Shown here piece after piece: positions 46,333 to 57,341 of a stretch of 64,000 nucleotides of DNA (position 1 is its first letter; each line of letters begins with the position of its first letter). The stretch lies in contig CAVZHA010000027.1 of the NCBI GenBank assembly GCA_963774945.1, forward strand, positions 2,046,001 through 2,110,000, given 5' to 3'. The notes beneath the pieces are model-generated. The model was given only the letters and a program-made list of their open reading frames with translations. It was not told the DNA's origin and searched no databases. The stretch comes from Trebonia sp963774945. Lineage in GTDB: Bacteria > Actinomycetota > Actinomycetes > Streptosporangiales > Streptosporangiaceae. The translations under genes were made by a program, and so were the position numbers.

Positions 46333-47574
46333 CGGAGTGGTGAGGTCGGCGATCAAAGGGTCGGCGACGGATTCCTCGTACACGGCGCGGGCGGTGGCGG
46401 CCATCGCGTCGGCCAGGGCCGGGTCCCACGGGGTTGGCTGTTGCGGGCCGCTGAGCTTCACGTGATCGGCGTCCTCGCGGACGGCTGCCTGGTAGTCGGC
46501 GGCCGCCAGGCGCCACGGGGTCGCATCGTGACGCCTGAAGACGGAGTTGGCGATCGCGATGCCCGGCCAGTCGAAGTCACCGTGGTACCGCAGTCGGCCG
46601 CCGTTGGCGGTGACCGCGACGGCGAGACGGTGGAAGGCGGTCGACGGCTGGCCTTCTGTGCAGATGAGCGGCCGTGATCGGGGGCCCAGGTCGGCGGCGG
46701 CGCGACGCAGGACGGCCGGGTTCTCGCAGACGTGCACGGTTGGCTCGGCTTCGATCGCAGGAACAACCGGCATGGCGATGAGCTGCTGCAGCGTCACGTA
46801 GAAGGGGACGCCGCGGGCCCTGGCGTCGGTGAGCCACTCCCCCAGGCCGTCGCCGCCGGCCGCCAGGTTGAGCACGAGGACACGGCTGGCCAGGTCGTCC
46901 ACGATGACGCCGTGTGCGTCCCACAGCTCGCGACGCTGCTCGGTGGTCAAGGGCTTGCCGACGCTGGCGCGGATGGCGAGTGCGCGCAGCACCAGGGTGG
47001 CCAGCGTGGTGCCGTGGTTGAGCGCTTTCGTGTCTCCGGTCGTCGCCGCCGCGAGCTCGGCCAACTGGACCGGCTCGGTTCGGCGCTCGACCGCCTCAAG
47101 CACCCGGACGGCGTGGCCGATCCGCGCTGCCTCGGCCGCGTTGACCAGCCGGGTGAGCGTGCCGTCGGCGTTGATCTCGGTCAGCCAGGCCTGAAACCAG
47201 TCCCGGTCGTTCAAAGAGCTATTTTCGGCCGAACGGACCGTTGCTTCGCGTCCGTCCGCCAGCCGTCTCCGGTCGGCGGGGCGGTCCCTGAGCGGCGGCC
47301 CGATCCGTTCGAGCAGTTCGATGAGCCCCGCGCCGGTGGACTCGCGGACGGCCCGGTCGAGGTCGGCGAGGCGGACGCCGATCTGGGCGCTGCCTTCGGC
47401 CCGGTACTGCCCGGTGATGCCGATGATCGCCTTGCGCTCCGCGTCGTCGGGGTGGTTGACGGTGACGGTGGCGCTCAGGCTGCCGCCGGTCCGCTCGAGG
47501 GAACGGCGGGCGGCCGCGAGCAGCCGCACGTACTCAGACCCGGAGTACCGGCCAGACGATGCCTGATCCGTCAT
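46210..47574 (-). CDS. jetD: Wadjet nuclease subunit JetD (TIGR02679)
   Basis: Protein of 454 residues. JetD is the topoisomerase VI-like nuclease that cuts circular plasmid DNA held by the JetABC SMC complex. The toprim-type site is intact: Glu in PTVHVCENPAVLRRAAADLG, PLICTEGQPSTAFHRL, and the acidic pair in RLRYHGDFDWPGIAIANSVF. The DUF3323 N-terminus is before it. ATG 47574 has GAGGAGG eleven bases upstream. Family members usually end near ADLTT (about 46350); here about 45 more residues run into the convergent small gene, so the original 3' end seems lost. Intact frame, 3.7 kb from jetC. Confidence 0.9.
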   Translation of the reverse strand: MTDQASSGRYSGSEYVRLLAAARRSLERTGGSLSATVTVNHPDDAERKAIIGITGQYRAEGSAQIGVRLADLDRAVRESTGAGLIELLERIGPPLRDRPADRRRLADGREATVRSAENSSLNDRDWFQAWLTEINADGTLTRLVNAAEAARIGHAVRVLEAVERRTEPVQLAELAAATTGDTKALNHGTTLATLVLRALAIRASVGKPLTTEQRRELWDAHGVIVDDLASRVLVLNLAAGGDGLGEWLTDARARGVPFYVTLQQLIAMPVVPAIEAEPTVHVCENPAVLRRAAADLGPRSRPLICTEGQPSTAFHRLAVAVTANGGRLRYHGDFDWPGIAIANSVFRRHDATPWRLAAADYQAAVREDADHVKLSGPQQPTPWDPALADAMAATARAVYEESVADPLIADLTTPLCSTAERRPDAQDDPLSLVLRDRDHVIGEITPFGRVKQRG

Positions 47575-48080
47575 CGGACGTGCCTCCTCGCTGAATCGTT
47601 CCCGGGCCGGGTGCGTACCCCTATGAACCTTTTCACTACTCTCGGCGTTCATATAGTGACATATTTGCTGGCGTCGCCGAGGCGATGACGCCGCCCAGCG
47701 GCGCTTGACTGAGGCGGGTTCGGTGGTGTTGGCGACAGCCTCGGCACTCCGCCAGCCCTTCGGCCTGCGGGCGGGCATCGACACACCGTCCTCACCGGCA
47801 CCACGCCCAACAGGCTGGACGGATTTCGAGGTCAACGTGGGGACTTCGGGTCGCGGGGCGCCCCCAACGGACCACGCTAACGCCCGCAGCCGGAAAACGC
47901 GGCCCCCAACGGCACACAATCACGCCTCCAGGCCGACGCCGGTTCGTGGCATCCACCACAGCTGCCCCACAACACGCATCCGCCACCACGAGAACACCGA
48001 CTGAAGCCGCCCGCAAACGCGTCAAGCCGTCGCTCGACAAGCTCAGCCCTTGGGATGTCCAGCGGATTCCTCACCAGGCA
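47575..48080. other. Intergenic region upstream of jetD
   Basis: About 500 bases without a credible gene. Next to jetD is an AT-rich patch (47615-47670) with CATATAGTGACATAT, a good promoter candidate for jetD. Further right a doubled motif GCCCCCAACGG occurs (near 47860 and 47902). The stretch lies in the break between jetC and jetD. Confidence 0.45.
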
Positions 48081-49220
48081 TCACTGGGCAGACCAATCGG
48101 CCAGGACGCGGTCGATGGCGGGCTTGATTTGTGTCCTGGCGTCTGCGCGCGCCGTGCCGGACATGAGCAGTTCGTCGTAGTCGGTGTCCTTGTGCCGGAT
48201 CGATGCCACCACCGCCAGCGCAATCGCTCGCTCGTCGAGGGCGCGGCCGTCCGCGGAACGGCCGACGCGACCGCTGCCGCGTAGCCCGGCGTGTCGGGCG
48301 ATGGCCTCCGCGCGCGCCGTCGGGCAGCCCGGATACAGCCGAGCGATCTCGGCCGCGAACCGGCGCTGGAACTCGACGTCCTCGTCCGCCCGGCGCACCG
48401 CGTCCCGTTCGCGGCGGCGTGACCGGGCGTCGGAGTCAGCTAGGCACTCCTGCTCGGCCTGGTCAAGCGCGGGTTCTTCCACGAGGAGGCCCTGCCGCTC
48501 GTACCGCTTGCGGGATCGATTCCACCGCACGACGACGGCGGAGAGCCGGCTGGCCTTTTTCGCCCGCCGGGTCAGCGCGGCGTCGCCGGCCGGCAGGAAG
48601 ACCAGGTGATCCATGTCCGCGCAGCTCATGCACAGCGGACCCGCATCGTCCATGGTGAGCAGCTCGCCCGAGCTGACCCCGCATTCGGCGCAGGTGAAGT
48701 CCTTGCTGGGCTGGATGACCAGCAGATCAGGCGGCGCGGACTGACGCTCGATGACGCGCTCGGCCTGCTTGTCCGGCAGGTCGGGCATGATCCAGTGCGT
48801 TCGCCACGCCCGTTCCAACGCTGGCTCGTCCAGTGAACTGAAGCGCAGCGGGCGGCGGGATCTGGACGCCGACACGTAGTCGGCCTCGAATGGCTTGAGT
48901 CCTTTGGCGGTCGCCCATTCCTGGAGGTGAACCAGCAAGGCCGCAGCATCGGTGCGCAGGAAATAGTCGAGATCGTCCACCCGGCCGCGCCGCCAGTCCT
49001 CCACGTTGGACGGCTGAAGCCAGCCGATGCCGAGGCACACGTCGATGGGCGTGACGAACTTCTGCCGGGCGAGCGCCTGCTCGGCGGCCGCCACTACGCG
49101 GGGTTCCAGTGGCCTTCGCTGATTCACACGGTCGAGCGTAATCCCGTCGCCGTAACCGAGCGTCGGGCCGGAGAAAAAGCTTGCGTCTCGGGCGTGGACG
49201 GCGTGCCACCGTGATGCCAT
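48081..49220 (-). CDS. DUF2293 protein with a CxxC zinc-finger
   Basis: About 379 residues, intact frame. A four-cysteine finger is seen in FTCAECGVSSGELLTMDDAG and PLCMSCADMDHLVFLPAGD; the DUF2293 end is IRHKDTDYDELLMSGTARAD then ARTQIKPAIDRVLADW. A long charged helix rich in Arg/Glu lies between. Role unknown. The ATG at 49220 overlaps the ATG of the divergent gene; GTG 49129 gives a start nearer to the family and leaves room for a promoter, so the true start is open. It lies between jetC and jetD. Confidence 0.75.
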   Translation of the reverse strand: MASRWHAVHARDASFFSGPTLGYGDGITLDRVNQRRPLEPRVVAAAEQALARQKFVTPIDVCLGIGWLQPSNVEDWRRGRVDDLDYFLRTDAAALLVHLQEWATAKGLKPFEADYVSASRSRRPLRFSSLDEPALERAWRTHWIMPDLPDKQAERVIERQSAPPDLLVIQPSKDFTCAECGVSSGELLTMDDAGPLCMSCADMDHLVFLPAGDAALTRRAKKASRLSAVVVRWNRSRKRYERQGLLVEEPALDQAEQECLADSDARSRRRERDAVRRADEDVEFQRRFAAEIARLYPGCPTARAEAIARHAGLRGSGRVGRSADGRALDERAIALAVVASIRHKDTDYDELLMSGTARADARTQIKPAIDRVLADWSAQ

Positions 49221-49728
49221 GGCCTCGAATGGATCACTCTCCGGGCTGCCCGATGCCGGCTGGCAGCAGCGTGCCTTGCCCGTCCTAGCCGGGTTGGCTA
49301 GGGAAGACGCCCGCATCAGCGACCTGCGGATGCATGGCTCGGCGAGCGGCACGACAGCGTCAACTGACCGCTGGTCCGATCTGGACCTGATAGTCACCGC
49401 TGCGGACCCGGCCGTGGTGGCGGAGGACTTCGCCCGCCAGATCGGCCGCCGCCTATCGCCGGTGTTCGCGGACAGCCGCAGCGGAGATTCGCGACCGCGA
49501 CGCCGGGACCACCCATCACCGCTTCGGTGGCAGCCACTGGGACGCGTGGGCGTCCCGGCCGGCCCGGCACCTGGCCCCTACTCTCCGGCCGGGATCACGG
49601 CAGCCATCCGTTTCTACATCACCACGGGGACCGACATCGCGGTCAACTGGGATCCGCCGCCACAGCGCGACCACAGCCCGCTGCTAGAACTCCTGGATGC
49701 GGTCGACCTGCACGGAGCGGCTCAATAG
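49219..49728 (+). CDS. MNT-type nucleotidyltransferase, probably damaged
   Basis: About 169 residues. The nucleotidyltransferase signature is DLRMHGSASGTTASTDRWSD then LDLIV, with the two metal Asp residues in W-S-D-L-D-L. After about residue 90 the protein loses likeness (DSRSGDSRPRRRDHPSP), and the alternative frame gives an equally odd sequence, so a frameshift or decay is likely. The family includes aminoglycoside or lincosamide nucleotidyltransferases and HEPN-linked antitoxins. No HEPN gene is beside it. Its start overlaps that of the DUF2293 gene. Confidence 0.6.
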   Translation: MASNGSLSGLPDAGWQQRALPVLAGLAREDARISDLRMHGSASGTTASTDRWSDLDLIVTAADPAVVAEDFARQIGRRLSPVFADSRSGDSRPRRRDHPSPLRWQPLGRVGVPAGPAPGPYSPAGITAAIRFYITTGTDIAVNWDPPPQRDHSPLLELLDAVDLHGAAQ

Positions 49729-49747
49729 CAACCGCCCATCGCGTGGA

Positions 49748-50131
49748 TCAACCCGCCGCGCGAGGCCGGGCAGGAGTTGCGGCTTCCGCCGCCTCCTGGA
49801 AGTCGACGATGGCCTCGCCGTAGTCCCTCGCCCAGTTCGTCAGGACCTCGATGGGCTCGACGAGGGTCCGGCCGAGGTCGGTGAGGCTGTACTCGACCTG
49901 CCGCGGCGCTTCGGCATGCCGTTCGACCAGGCCGTAGTGCTGGAGCCTGCGCAGCGTCTGGGTGAGGACCTTGCGCGAGATGCCGCCGATCAGGTCGACG
50001 AGCTCACCGTGCCTGCGAGGCTGCTGGCTGAGACCGAAGAGCACGAGCACGGCCCATTTGTCGGAGATGATCTCGACCGCCAGGCGAGTGGGGCAGTCGG
50101 CGAGGAAGGCTGGTCCAGCCGCGTTCTGCAT
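49748..50131 (-). CDS. HxlR-family regulator
   Basis: Regulator of 127 residues with the HxlR winged helix: FLADCPTRLAVEIISDKWAV, LVLFGLSQQPRRHGELVDLI, GGISRKVLTQTLRRLQHYGL and VEYSLTDLGRTLVEPI. The Cys at residue 13 is where redox-sensing members hold their reactive thiol. Divergent from the quinone oxidoreductase, with which HxlR genes are often paired. Intact frame, ATG 50131. Confidence 0.88.
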   Translation of the reverse strand: MQNAAGPAFLADCPTRLAVEIISDKWAVLVLFGLSQQPRRHGELVDLIGGISRKVLTQTLRRLQHYGLVERHAEAPRQVEYSLTDLGRTLVEPIEVLTNWARDYGEAIVDFQEAAEAATPARPRAAG

Positions 50132-50140
50132 GAAATCGAA

Positions 50141-50157
50141 GGTACCAGGAGGTAACC
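50141..50157. promoter_or_regulatory. Putative HxlR operator
   Basis: GGTACCAGGAGGTAACC between the divergent regulator and oxidoreductase. The repeated GGTAMCC halves are 10 bases apart, one helical turn, and overlap the region just before the HxlR start. Confidence 0.45.
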
Positions 50158-50217
50158 ACGGGCTCCGTAGCGTGTTTGGCGAGCAACGAAAGCAGCACCA
50201 GACGCGAAGGAGTCACC

Positions 50218-51199
50218 ATGCCACGAGTCGTCGTGTTCGACGAGTTCGGCGGGCCGGATGTCATGCACATCGTCGATCAGCCGGCCGTCGAGCCCGCAGT
50301 CGGCGAGGTGCGGGTCAGGATCGAGGCGTTCGCGGTCAACCCGCTCGACCAGATGATGCGCTCCGGCGCCTCGCCCGCGCCGGTACCCCTGCCGCACGCC
50401 CGCCTCGGCGTCGAGGGAACCGGCGTCGTCGACGCGACGGGTTCCGGGGTCACCGGGTTGGAGATCGGTGATCCAGTCATCTTCACGGCGATTCCGGACG
50501 CGAACGTCAGAGGCAGCTACGCCGAGTACACCACGGTGCCCGCGAGCCGGGTCATCGCCCGGCCGGCCGGGCTCGCGATCACGGAGGCGGCGGCGATCTG
50601 GGTCGCGTACTCCACCGCCTACGGCGCGCTCGTCGAGAAGGCGGGGATGCGGCCCGGCGACCACGTCCTCATCACCGCGGCGTCCGGCGCTGTCGGCCGC
50701 GCGGCGATGCAGATTGCCAATCAGATCGGCGCCGTGCCCATCGCCGTCACCCGGCACGCGGCGAGGGAGGACGACCTACTCGCCGGCCGGCGCCGCCGCA
50801 GTCATCGCCACCGATCACATGGACGTCGCCGAGGTAGTCCGCAGCCTCACCGGTGGAGCCGGCGCCGACATCGTCCTCGACCTGGTCACGGGCCCCGGCC
50901 AGCAGGATCTCGTGAAGGCGGCCCGAGCTGAAGGGACGCTGGTCGCCGCGGGCTTCCTGGACCCCCGGCCCACGCCGGTCCCGGCCAGCACGTCGCTCAC
51001 GATCTTCGGCTACCGGAGCTTCGAGCACACCCTCGACGACGTCGCGGTTAAACGGATGGCGGCCTTCCTGAACGCCGGCCTGCGCCTCGGCGCCCTACGG
51101 CCCGCAATCGACAAGGTATTCACCCTCGACGACGTGGCCGAGGCGCACCGCTACTTCGAGAAGGGGATCCACGCCGGAAAGATCGTTGTCACGGTTTAG
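50218..51199 (+). CDS. NADPH:quinone oxidoreductase, MDR superfamily (one frameshift)
   Basis: About 327 residues. The GroES-like head reads VVVFDEFGGPDVMHIVDQPA and ARLGVEGTGVVDATGSGVTG; the Rossmann part GDHVLITAASGAVGRAAMQI, and, after a shift near 50788 (an extra G in GCCGGCC), AGAAAVIATDHMDVAEVV and GAGADIVLDLVTGPGQ. No catalytic zinc Cys is seen, as in quinone oxidoreductases. Start ATG 50218 follows GAAGGAG. Regulated presumably by the divergent HxlR protein under electrophile or redox stress. Confidence 0.87.
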
Positions 51200-51246
51200 G
51201 AATGATGACGCACACAACGATGCCGGCGCCTTTGGTTGGCGGTGGA

Positions 51247-51276
51247 GAGTCGGTCGGGACCGTTCGATATGAACGA
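51247..51276. repeat. Dispersed palindromic repeat, copy 5
   Basis: AGTCGGTCGGGACCGTTCGA then TATGAACGA; stem CGTTC/GAACG with loop GATAT. It lies between the convergent oxidoreductase and jetC, nine bases past the end of jetC. Confidence 0.65.
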
Positions 51277-51284
51277 TTTTGAAT

Positions 51285-54200
51285 TTATGGCTCTTCGTCT
51301 TCGTCGTCGTCTTCTGGGCCCTGGCCTAGGGCGGGGGTGTAGAGGGTCGCGTTGACGCCGAGTGGGGTGTGGCGGGTGGGACGGAAGCCGAGGATCTCGG
51401 CGGTGAGGGCGTCGTTGTCCTTGTAGCCGGCGGTGGCGTCGATGAGCTGCTGGCCATCCCAGAGGATCAGGAGCGCGGACGTGGTGCGGGTTACCTTGTC
51501 GTGGTAGAGGTCGTAGTGCGCGATCATCGGCACCGTGTCGGTCGTGACCCACAGGTCGTGGCCGGTCATGAACAGGTCGAGGTCGAACTTGACCGCCAGG
51601 CCGAACAGGTCCGGCTTGTAGCGCTCGTCGATGCCGACGAACGCCTCGTCGAGGGCGATCAGCCGCGGGCAGTGCTCCTTGGCGCTCGAGTAGAGGGCGT
51701 TGGCGGCGGCGAAGAGCGGCAGGTGGATCGCGGCCGACTTCTCGCCGCCCGACATGACCGAGTGCCTGGCCCTGGTCAGTCGCGTCTCGCCCTCGCCGGG
51801 CTGGATGAGCAGCAGCTCGAAGGCGTGCCAGGAGCGGTAGTCGAGCACGCTGCCGAGGGCCTCGCGGTAGGTGGCGCGCGGATGGCCGGCCCGGTACTCG
51901 CGGATCATGTCGCGGAGCACGCCCCTGAGCTCGGCCAGCCGCTCGGGGCCGGGCAGGTCGCGGTCGAGGAGCTTGGAGGCGGCGCGCTGCGGGTCGGTGA
52001 TCTTGTCGGACTGGGCCCAGCGGATGCCGACGGCGATGCCGGACGACATCGGCTTGGAGCGGGTGTCGTCGTTCATGTTCCTGGTCAGGTCGCGGGCGGC
52101 GACGACCCTTGTGTGGATCTGGCCGGCCAGCGCGGCCAGGAGCTCGTCCTCGAGCACCTTGCGCTCCCGGTCTTCGAGGAGGACGCCCTGGTCGGCGGCG
52201 CGTTCGGCGATCCGGGTGGCGAACTGGGCGACCGGCTTGCGGCCTTCGTCGTCGATCACGTGGACGGTGACGACGGCGCCGGGCTCCCAGTCGACCCGGT
52301 AGTCCTCCTCGCAGGCGGCGAGCGCGTCGGTGAAGTCCTTGAGCGCGACCGACATGCGGTCGGCGGTGTTCTTCAGCGACCCCTCGGTGACCTGGCGGCC
52401 GCCTCTGGTCGCGGCGGCGAACGCGTCGAGGATCCGGGTGACGGCGGGCGGGAGCGCGCTCGCGACGACCGGGCCGGGTCGACCGGCCGGTCGGGCTCGG
52501 CGCTGCGTCGGCGCTGCCGCCGACGAGCCGGGCGGCGAGATCCTCGCCCGCTCGCCGGGCGTCCGGCCAGGCGGCCGGGTCGGGCCAGCCGGGCGCGGTG
52601 CCGACGCTCAGCAGCGGGCGCAGGTCGGGGCGGGCGAACTCGCCGAAGGCGGTGGCCTGATCGAAGAGCTGGCCGACCGCGTCGGCGAGCGACTGGCGTT
52701 CGTTGAGCACGTCCCGGTCGGCCGCGGTGACCTTGTCATGCTCGCCCCTGGCGCGCCGGTCGTGCTGCGCGTAGGCCCGCTGGGCCGTCCTTGAGGTCGC
52801 GCTCGGTCTGGCGGATCTGCTCGAGGACGTGCTGAACGTCGGTCTGCAGGGCCTCCTCGAGGGTGCGGAACTCCTCGTCGAGGGCGGCCTGGAACCGCTC
52901 GGCCTCGTCGAGGGCGGCCTCGGCCTCGAGCGTGCTCCTGGCGCTGGCGCTCGACGGCCTCGGTGCGCTCGGCCAGGTCCTCTTCCGCGCGGGCGAGGGT
53001 GGCGCGCTCCTTGTGCAGATCGGACGCGGCGTTCTCGAACTCGGCGGCGGCGCGGGCGATCGCATCGACGTCGGTCGCGTCGGTGGGCATGCGGCGCTCG
53101 GCGGCGGCCTGCCGCAGCTGGCGGGTCCTGGCGTCGGTCTCCGCGATCGCGCTGTCCAGGGTGACGCGTGTTATCTCGACGTCTTCCCGCGTCCTGGCGA
53201 GCAGCGCCGCCTGACGGCCGGCCGTCTCGGCCGCCTTCGCGACCGGGCGGGTGTCGGGGAGCTCGCGTCGGGCGCGGCGGAAGTCTTCGTGCAGCGACGG
53301 CGGCTCGCTCGGCCCGCGCGGCGAGCGTCTCGCTCCTGTCCGGCGGCCGTCGCGATGCGCTCGTCCTGCTCGGCCAGCCGGGCGCGGCGGCGGTCGGCCC
53401 GGTTGGTCGCGCCGATGTACTCGGGGACCTGCTTGGGGCGGGCGCCGACGTGGACGCCGTAGCTGAACTGGGCCTTCGTGGAGACGAGGGGCTGGCTGGC
53501 GGACGTCGACGGAACGGGCGGCCCTCGGCTCGGGCGCGTTGCCGAAGAGGTAGTCGACGCCGCGGGAAACCGGGCGGGCCGGAATGTCAGACCCGGATGC
53601 CATGATGTCGTCAGTGAGGGTGATGGAGCGGAGCACGGCGACGATGACGTCGGCGGGGACGTGCTCTTGATCCTCGGCGATGAGGACGTCGGCGAGGGTC
53701 CTGGCACCGCCTGAGGCCGCACCAGGGCTGGCACCGGGAGCGCTGCCGGAGGCGGTGGGGATGAGGTAGCCGTCGGCTTCGGCGGCATCGAGCGCGGCCG
53801 TGGTCAGCGCCGGATCTGGGTGCACCCAGGCGGTGAGCAGGCCCGCGCCGTACAGGGCACCCTCGATCGCGGCGGCGGTCTCGTCCGGTACGTCGGGGGC
53901 GAACCGGACGAGCTGCCAGAGCGGGGCGCCGGGACGGGCGTCGCGAGTGGCCGGGCGCAGGTCACTGGCGGGGGGCGCGTCGTCCTGCTCGGCCGCGATG
54001 GCGTCACGCTCTGCGCGCAGGTCCGTCAGGCGCCGACGGGCCTCGCGCAGGGCGGCGCCGAGCTTGGCCTGGGCGGTGATGGTCGCGGCCTGCCGGTCGG
54101 CGGTGCGGCGGTCGTACGCCTCCGCCAGGCTGGCCGCGCCCGGTTCGCCGGTGCGCTCGAGCACCTCCGCCAGGGCGTCAATGTCGGCCGCGGTGATCAG

Positions 54201-55831
54201 GTGATCGGGAAGGTCGGAGCCGTCGACGGGAAGGGCAGCTTCGTCGGCTGTCGGCGGGTGCGTCGGAGGGGGGTGCCCAGCGGGCGGACCAGGCGGTCAG
54301 GGTCTCGGCCGCCTCGGTCCGGGCTGCCGTCGAGGCGGGCGGCGGCGGCGTCGGCGTCGTGTTGCTGGCGCTCGTGGGCGGCGATCTTGCGGGCCAGTTC
54401 CTGCTCGGCGTAGGCGCGTTTGGCCTTGGCGTCGCGGATCGCGTCGAGGAGGCGGCGGATCTCGCCGATGTCGTCGCGGCGGGCGGCCACCCGGGCGCGG
54501 GCGGTCGCGATGAGCTCGTCGCCGGCGTCGACCGGGCCGAAGCCGTCGTCGGCGATGCCGGAGCGCTGGGCGGCGTCGGCCAGGGCGGCGGCGATCCGAT
54601 CGGCCTCGGCGCGGCTGCCGGTGACGCGGTGGGCGAGCTTGCCGACGGCGGCGGTCTGGTCCGCGAGCCGGCGGCGGTCCCGGTCGAGGCCGTCGCGCTG
54701 GCGGGCGACCTCGGCCGCGCGGGCGGCCACCTCGCGGCGCTTGTCCTCGATCCGGCCCTGGGCCTTGTACTCCTCGGAGTTCTTGAGGCCGGCCAGGCGG
54801 CCCTGCAGCGTCTCGCCCTCGGACCTGCTGGCCTCCCGGTCGCGCCTCGGCCGCCCGTTCCGCGGCGACGGCGACGCGGCGGGCCGCGGCGGCCCCCGCG
54901 AGCCGCTCCGCGTGATCGGCGGCGACGTCGGATCGGGCCTGCACCCGGTCAAGCGCGAACTTCACATGGGAACGGAGGTAGGCCTCATAGTGCGTCCTGA
55001 ACTCGCCCACGGCCGCGTTGGCGGCGGTCAGGTCGTCGAAGAGCTTCTGCACGGCGGCGAGGTTCTCGAAGTCCCTGGCCGCCTGCTGGACCAGGTCGTC
55101 GTCGACCGGGGAGAGGCCGGAGGTCAGCGTGTCCGAGACCTTGGCCGGGTCAAGGTCCTTGGCCAGCAGCGGGCGGCGCAGCGCCAGCAGCAGGTCGAGG
55201 AGCTGGGCGTAGCGCTCCCGGCCGAGGCCGAAGAGGCGGTTGATCGACCAGGTCCCGGTACTCGGTCGCGGTCCGCCGCCAGGCGTCCGGCTCGAGGACG
55301 GCGCGGAGCTGGCGTTCGGTCAGCGGGCGGGAGTCGGCCGACAGCAGTCCGAAGTCCACGCCGACCCGCTTGCCGGTGACGAAGAACGACATCCGCACGC
55401 CGTCGGTGTTCCGGTGGGCGCGCATGCCGATGATCAGCGTCACGGTCTCGGCGGTCGCCTCGCCCGCTCGGGTCGCCTCGGTCGCCTCGGTCGCCTCGGT
55501 CGCCTTGGTCGCTTCGGCGGCGGTGCCGCTGCCTCCCGGCGCTTCCCGGGTACGCGCGAACTCCATCCACGACGTAGCCGTACTCGGATTCCTGACCGCG
55601 GAACAGCAGGTTGGACTTCATCGTCCGGTTCTCGCCGGAGAACGGGTCGAGGCGGCGGGAGTCGGCCATCCCGTCGAGGACGAACGGGAACAGGACCTCG
55701 AGTGCCTTGGTCTTGCCCGAGCCGTTGTGACCGCGCAAGGCGAGGCGGCCGTCGGCGAACGCCCACTCCTCGTCCACGTAGTCCCAGATGTTGATCACGC
55801 CGGCCCGGGACGGCTTGAATCGGTCAGTCAT
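51285..55831 (-). CDS. jetC: Wadjet SMC-like ATPase JetC (TIGR02680), several frameshifts
   Basis: MukB-like SMC protein of about 1,500 residues, the motor that extrudes DNA loops in Wadjet. Walker A is RLALRGHNGSGKTKALEVLF near residue 40; long coiled-coil arms rich in Ala, Arg and Glu fill the centre; the C-terminal signature is ARHSVMSGGEKSAAIHLPLF and Walker B PRLIALDEAFVGIDERYKPD. All catalytic residues are intact. The frame changes at least six times within the GC-rich coiled coil. A nine-base repeat codes Glu-Ala-Thr near residue 110. ATG 55831 overlaps the jetB stop by eight bases. The tail is acidic (GQGPEDDDEDEEP). Confidence 0.9.
55472..55516. repeat. Nine-base microsatellite inside jetC
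   Basis: Five units of GTCGCCTCG or close variants, coding a run of Ala-Thr-Glu on the minus strand in a loop near the start of JetC. Length changes here keep the frame. Confidence 0.65.
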
Positions 55832-57337
55832 CGTCGGTGTCACCGCCGATGTCGCTATCGATATCACTGTCGTTGTCACTGCCGATGTCACTGCCGAACA
55901 GGTCGAGGGCGAGCTGGCCCTCGGCGTGCCGGACCGGGAGCGCGGCCTTGATGTTCCGGTAGCGGGCCGCCGCCGGGAGCACCAGCACGCCGGCGTCGAC
56001 CCGGCGGAGCAGCCGCAGGTCGGCCAGGAACGCGACCGCCGCGTTCAGCAGCCCGCGCGGATCGTGCTGCCAGGTCACGGTGAACGACGCCGGGCCGAGC
56101 TCGTCGTAGAGGTCGTTGATCATGGCGCGCAGGCCGCTGTCGGCGATGAAGGGAACCAGGGGTGGTCGGGCGTCGCGTCCGCTCGGCCTGGTCCGCTCGG
56201 CTCTGGTCCGCTCCGGACGGATCCGGGACGTTACCCGCTTGCTCGGGGTAGGCGTCTTCTTCCAGCGGGGCGGACCAGGCCAGCTCGGTGACCACCCCGG
56301 CCAGCGGAAGCGCGGCGTCGATCTTTTCCAGCAGGTCGCGCTGGTCGGCCGACTCGGCCGGGACCGGAAGCAGCAGCGGCGCCTCGTCCGGGTCCTCAAG
56401 GACGTCGGCGATCTTGGCCAGGAGCAGGCCGGCCGCCCGGTTGACGGCGCCGCCGCGACCGGGGAACGGGCGGTCGGTGAAGCGGCCGCCCGCGTCGGCC
56501 AGCAGCACGCCCTCGGCCCGCCGTTCGACCGCGAGACCGGTGAGGCGGGCCAGGTTCTCCGCCACTCCGGTCTGCCGCAGCGCCTCGGCGACCTCGGGCT
56601 CAACCTGCGCGTAGTAGACGACCGGGTGCTCGAGCAGGGCGCGGGCGGCACGCTGGGCGGCCGCCTCGCGCTGCGCTCCGCGTTTGGCCGAGACGTAGGT
56701 CGCGTCGAGCAGGCCGGCCGCGCTGGTCAGGTGCTGGACCGGACGGGCGGGGCGGAACAACGCCGCGCAGATGTCATGGTCGATGTCGTAGAGGGCGTCG
56801 CCGCGTTCGGTGTCGGCCGACCATGCGTCGGCCGACCCGTCGGAGAGGCGGAGCGCGCCTCGGTCGGCCAGCCAGTCGAGGACGTCGACGACGGCGGCCT
56901 TGTGGGCGGACACGGTCGGGTTGAAGCCGAGGCCGTCGATCGCGTTCGCGCTCGGGGTGAACGCGCGGACCAGGTCGGCCAGGCTGACTTCGACCCGGGA
57001 GCGCTGGAACGAGGCGAGGATGAGGCAGAGGTAGGCGAGCCGGCGGCGGTCGAACGGACGGCCTGACTTGGCGGTGAAGATCGTGGTCTGCGTGGGGTCG
57101 AGGCCGTCGAGCCGGCGGATCAGCCGGACCTGGCGGGTCGTCGCGATCAGCGTGTAGCCGAGGTGGTCGCGCAGGTCCTTGCTGAGCTGGTCGGCCCAGC
57201 GGAGCACCGCCTCGAGCATGCCCGGGCGCGGCCGCGTCGCGGTGATCACGTCGGTGGTGAGCACCGACGCGGACCGCGTGCTGGTACGCGCCCAGGTCGC
57301 TGAGCTGGATGTTGGCGGCGGCTGGCTGCGGCGGCAT
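55824..57337 (-). CDS. jetB: Wadjet subunit JetB (TIGR02678), several frameshifts
   Basis: KITE-type winged-helix subunit of the JetABC complex, about 500 residues. Start ATG 57337 gives MPPQPAAANIQLSDLGAYQH; then, after a shift near 57275, MLEAVLRWADQLSKDLRDHL, GYTLIATTRQVRLIRRLDGL, RRLAYLCLILASFQRSRVEV and LYDIDHDICAALF. Another shift near 56190 leads to FIADSGLRAMINDLYDELGP. The last 25 residues are an Asp/Ser/Ile repeat (GSDIGSDNDSDIDSDIGG), unlike the family end. It begins four bases after jetA and overlaps jetC. Confidence 0.87.
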
Positions 57338-57341
57338 GGGG

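Noticed and set aside
49219..49728. HEPN/MNT toxin-antitoxin pair
   Set aside because: The MNT-like motif is present but no HEPN protein lies next to it, and the C-terminal half is damaged.
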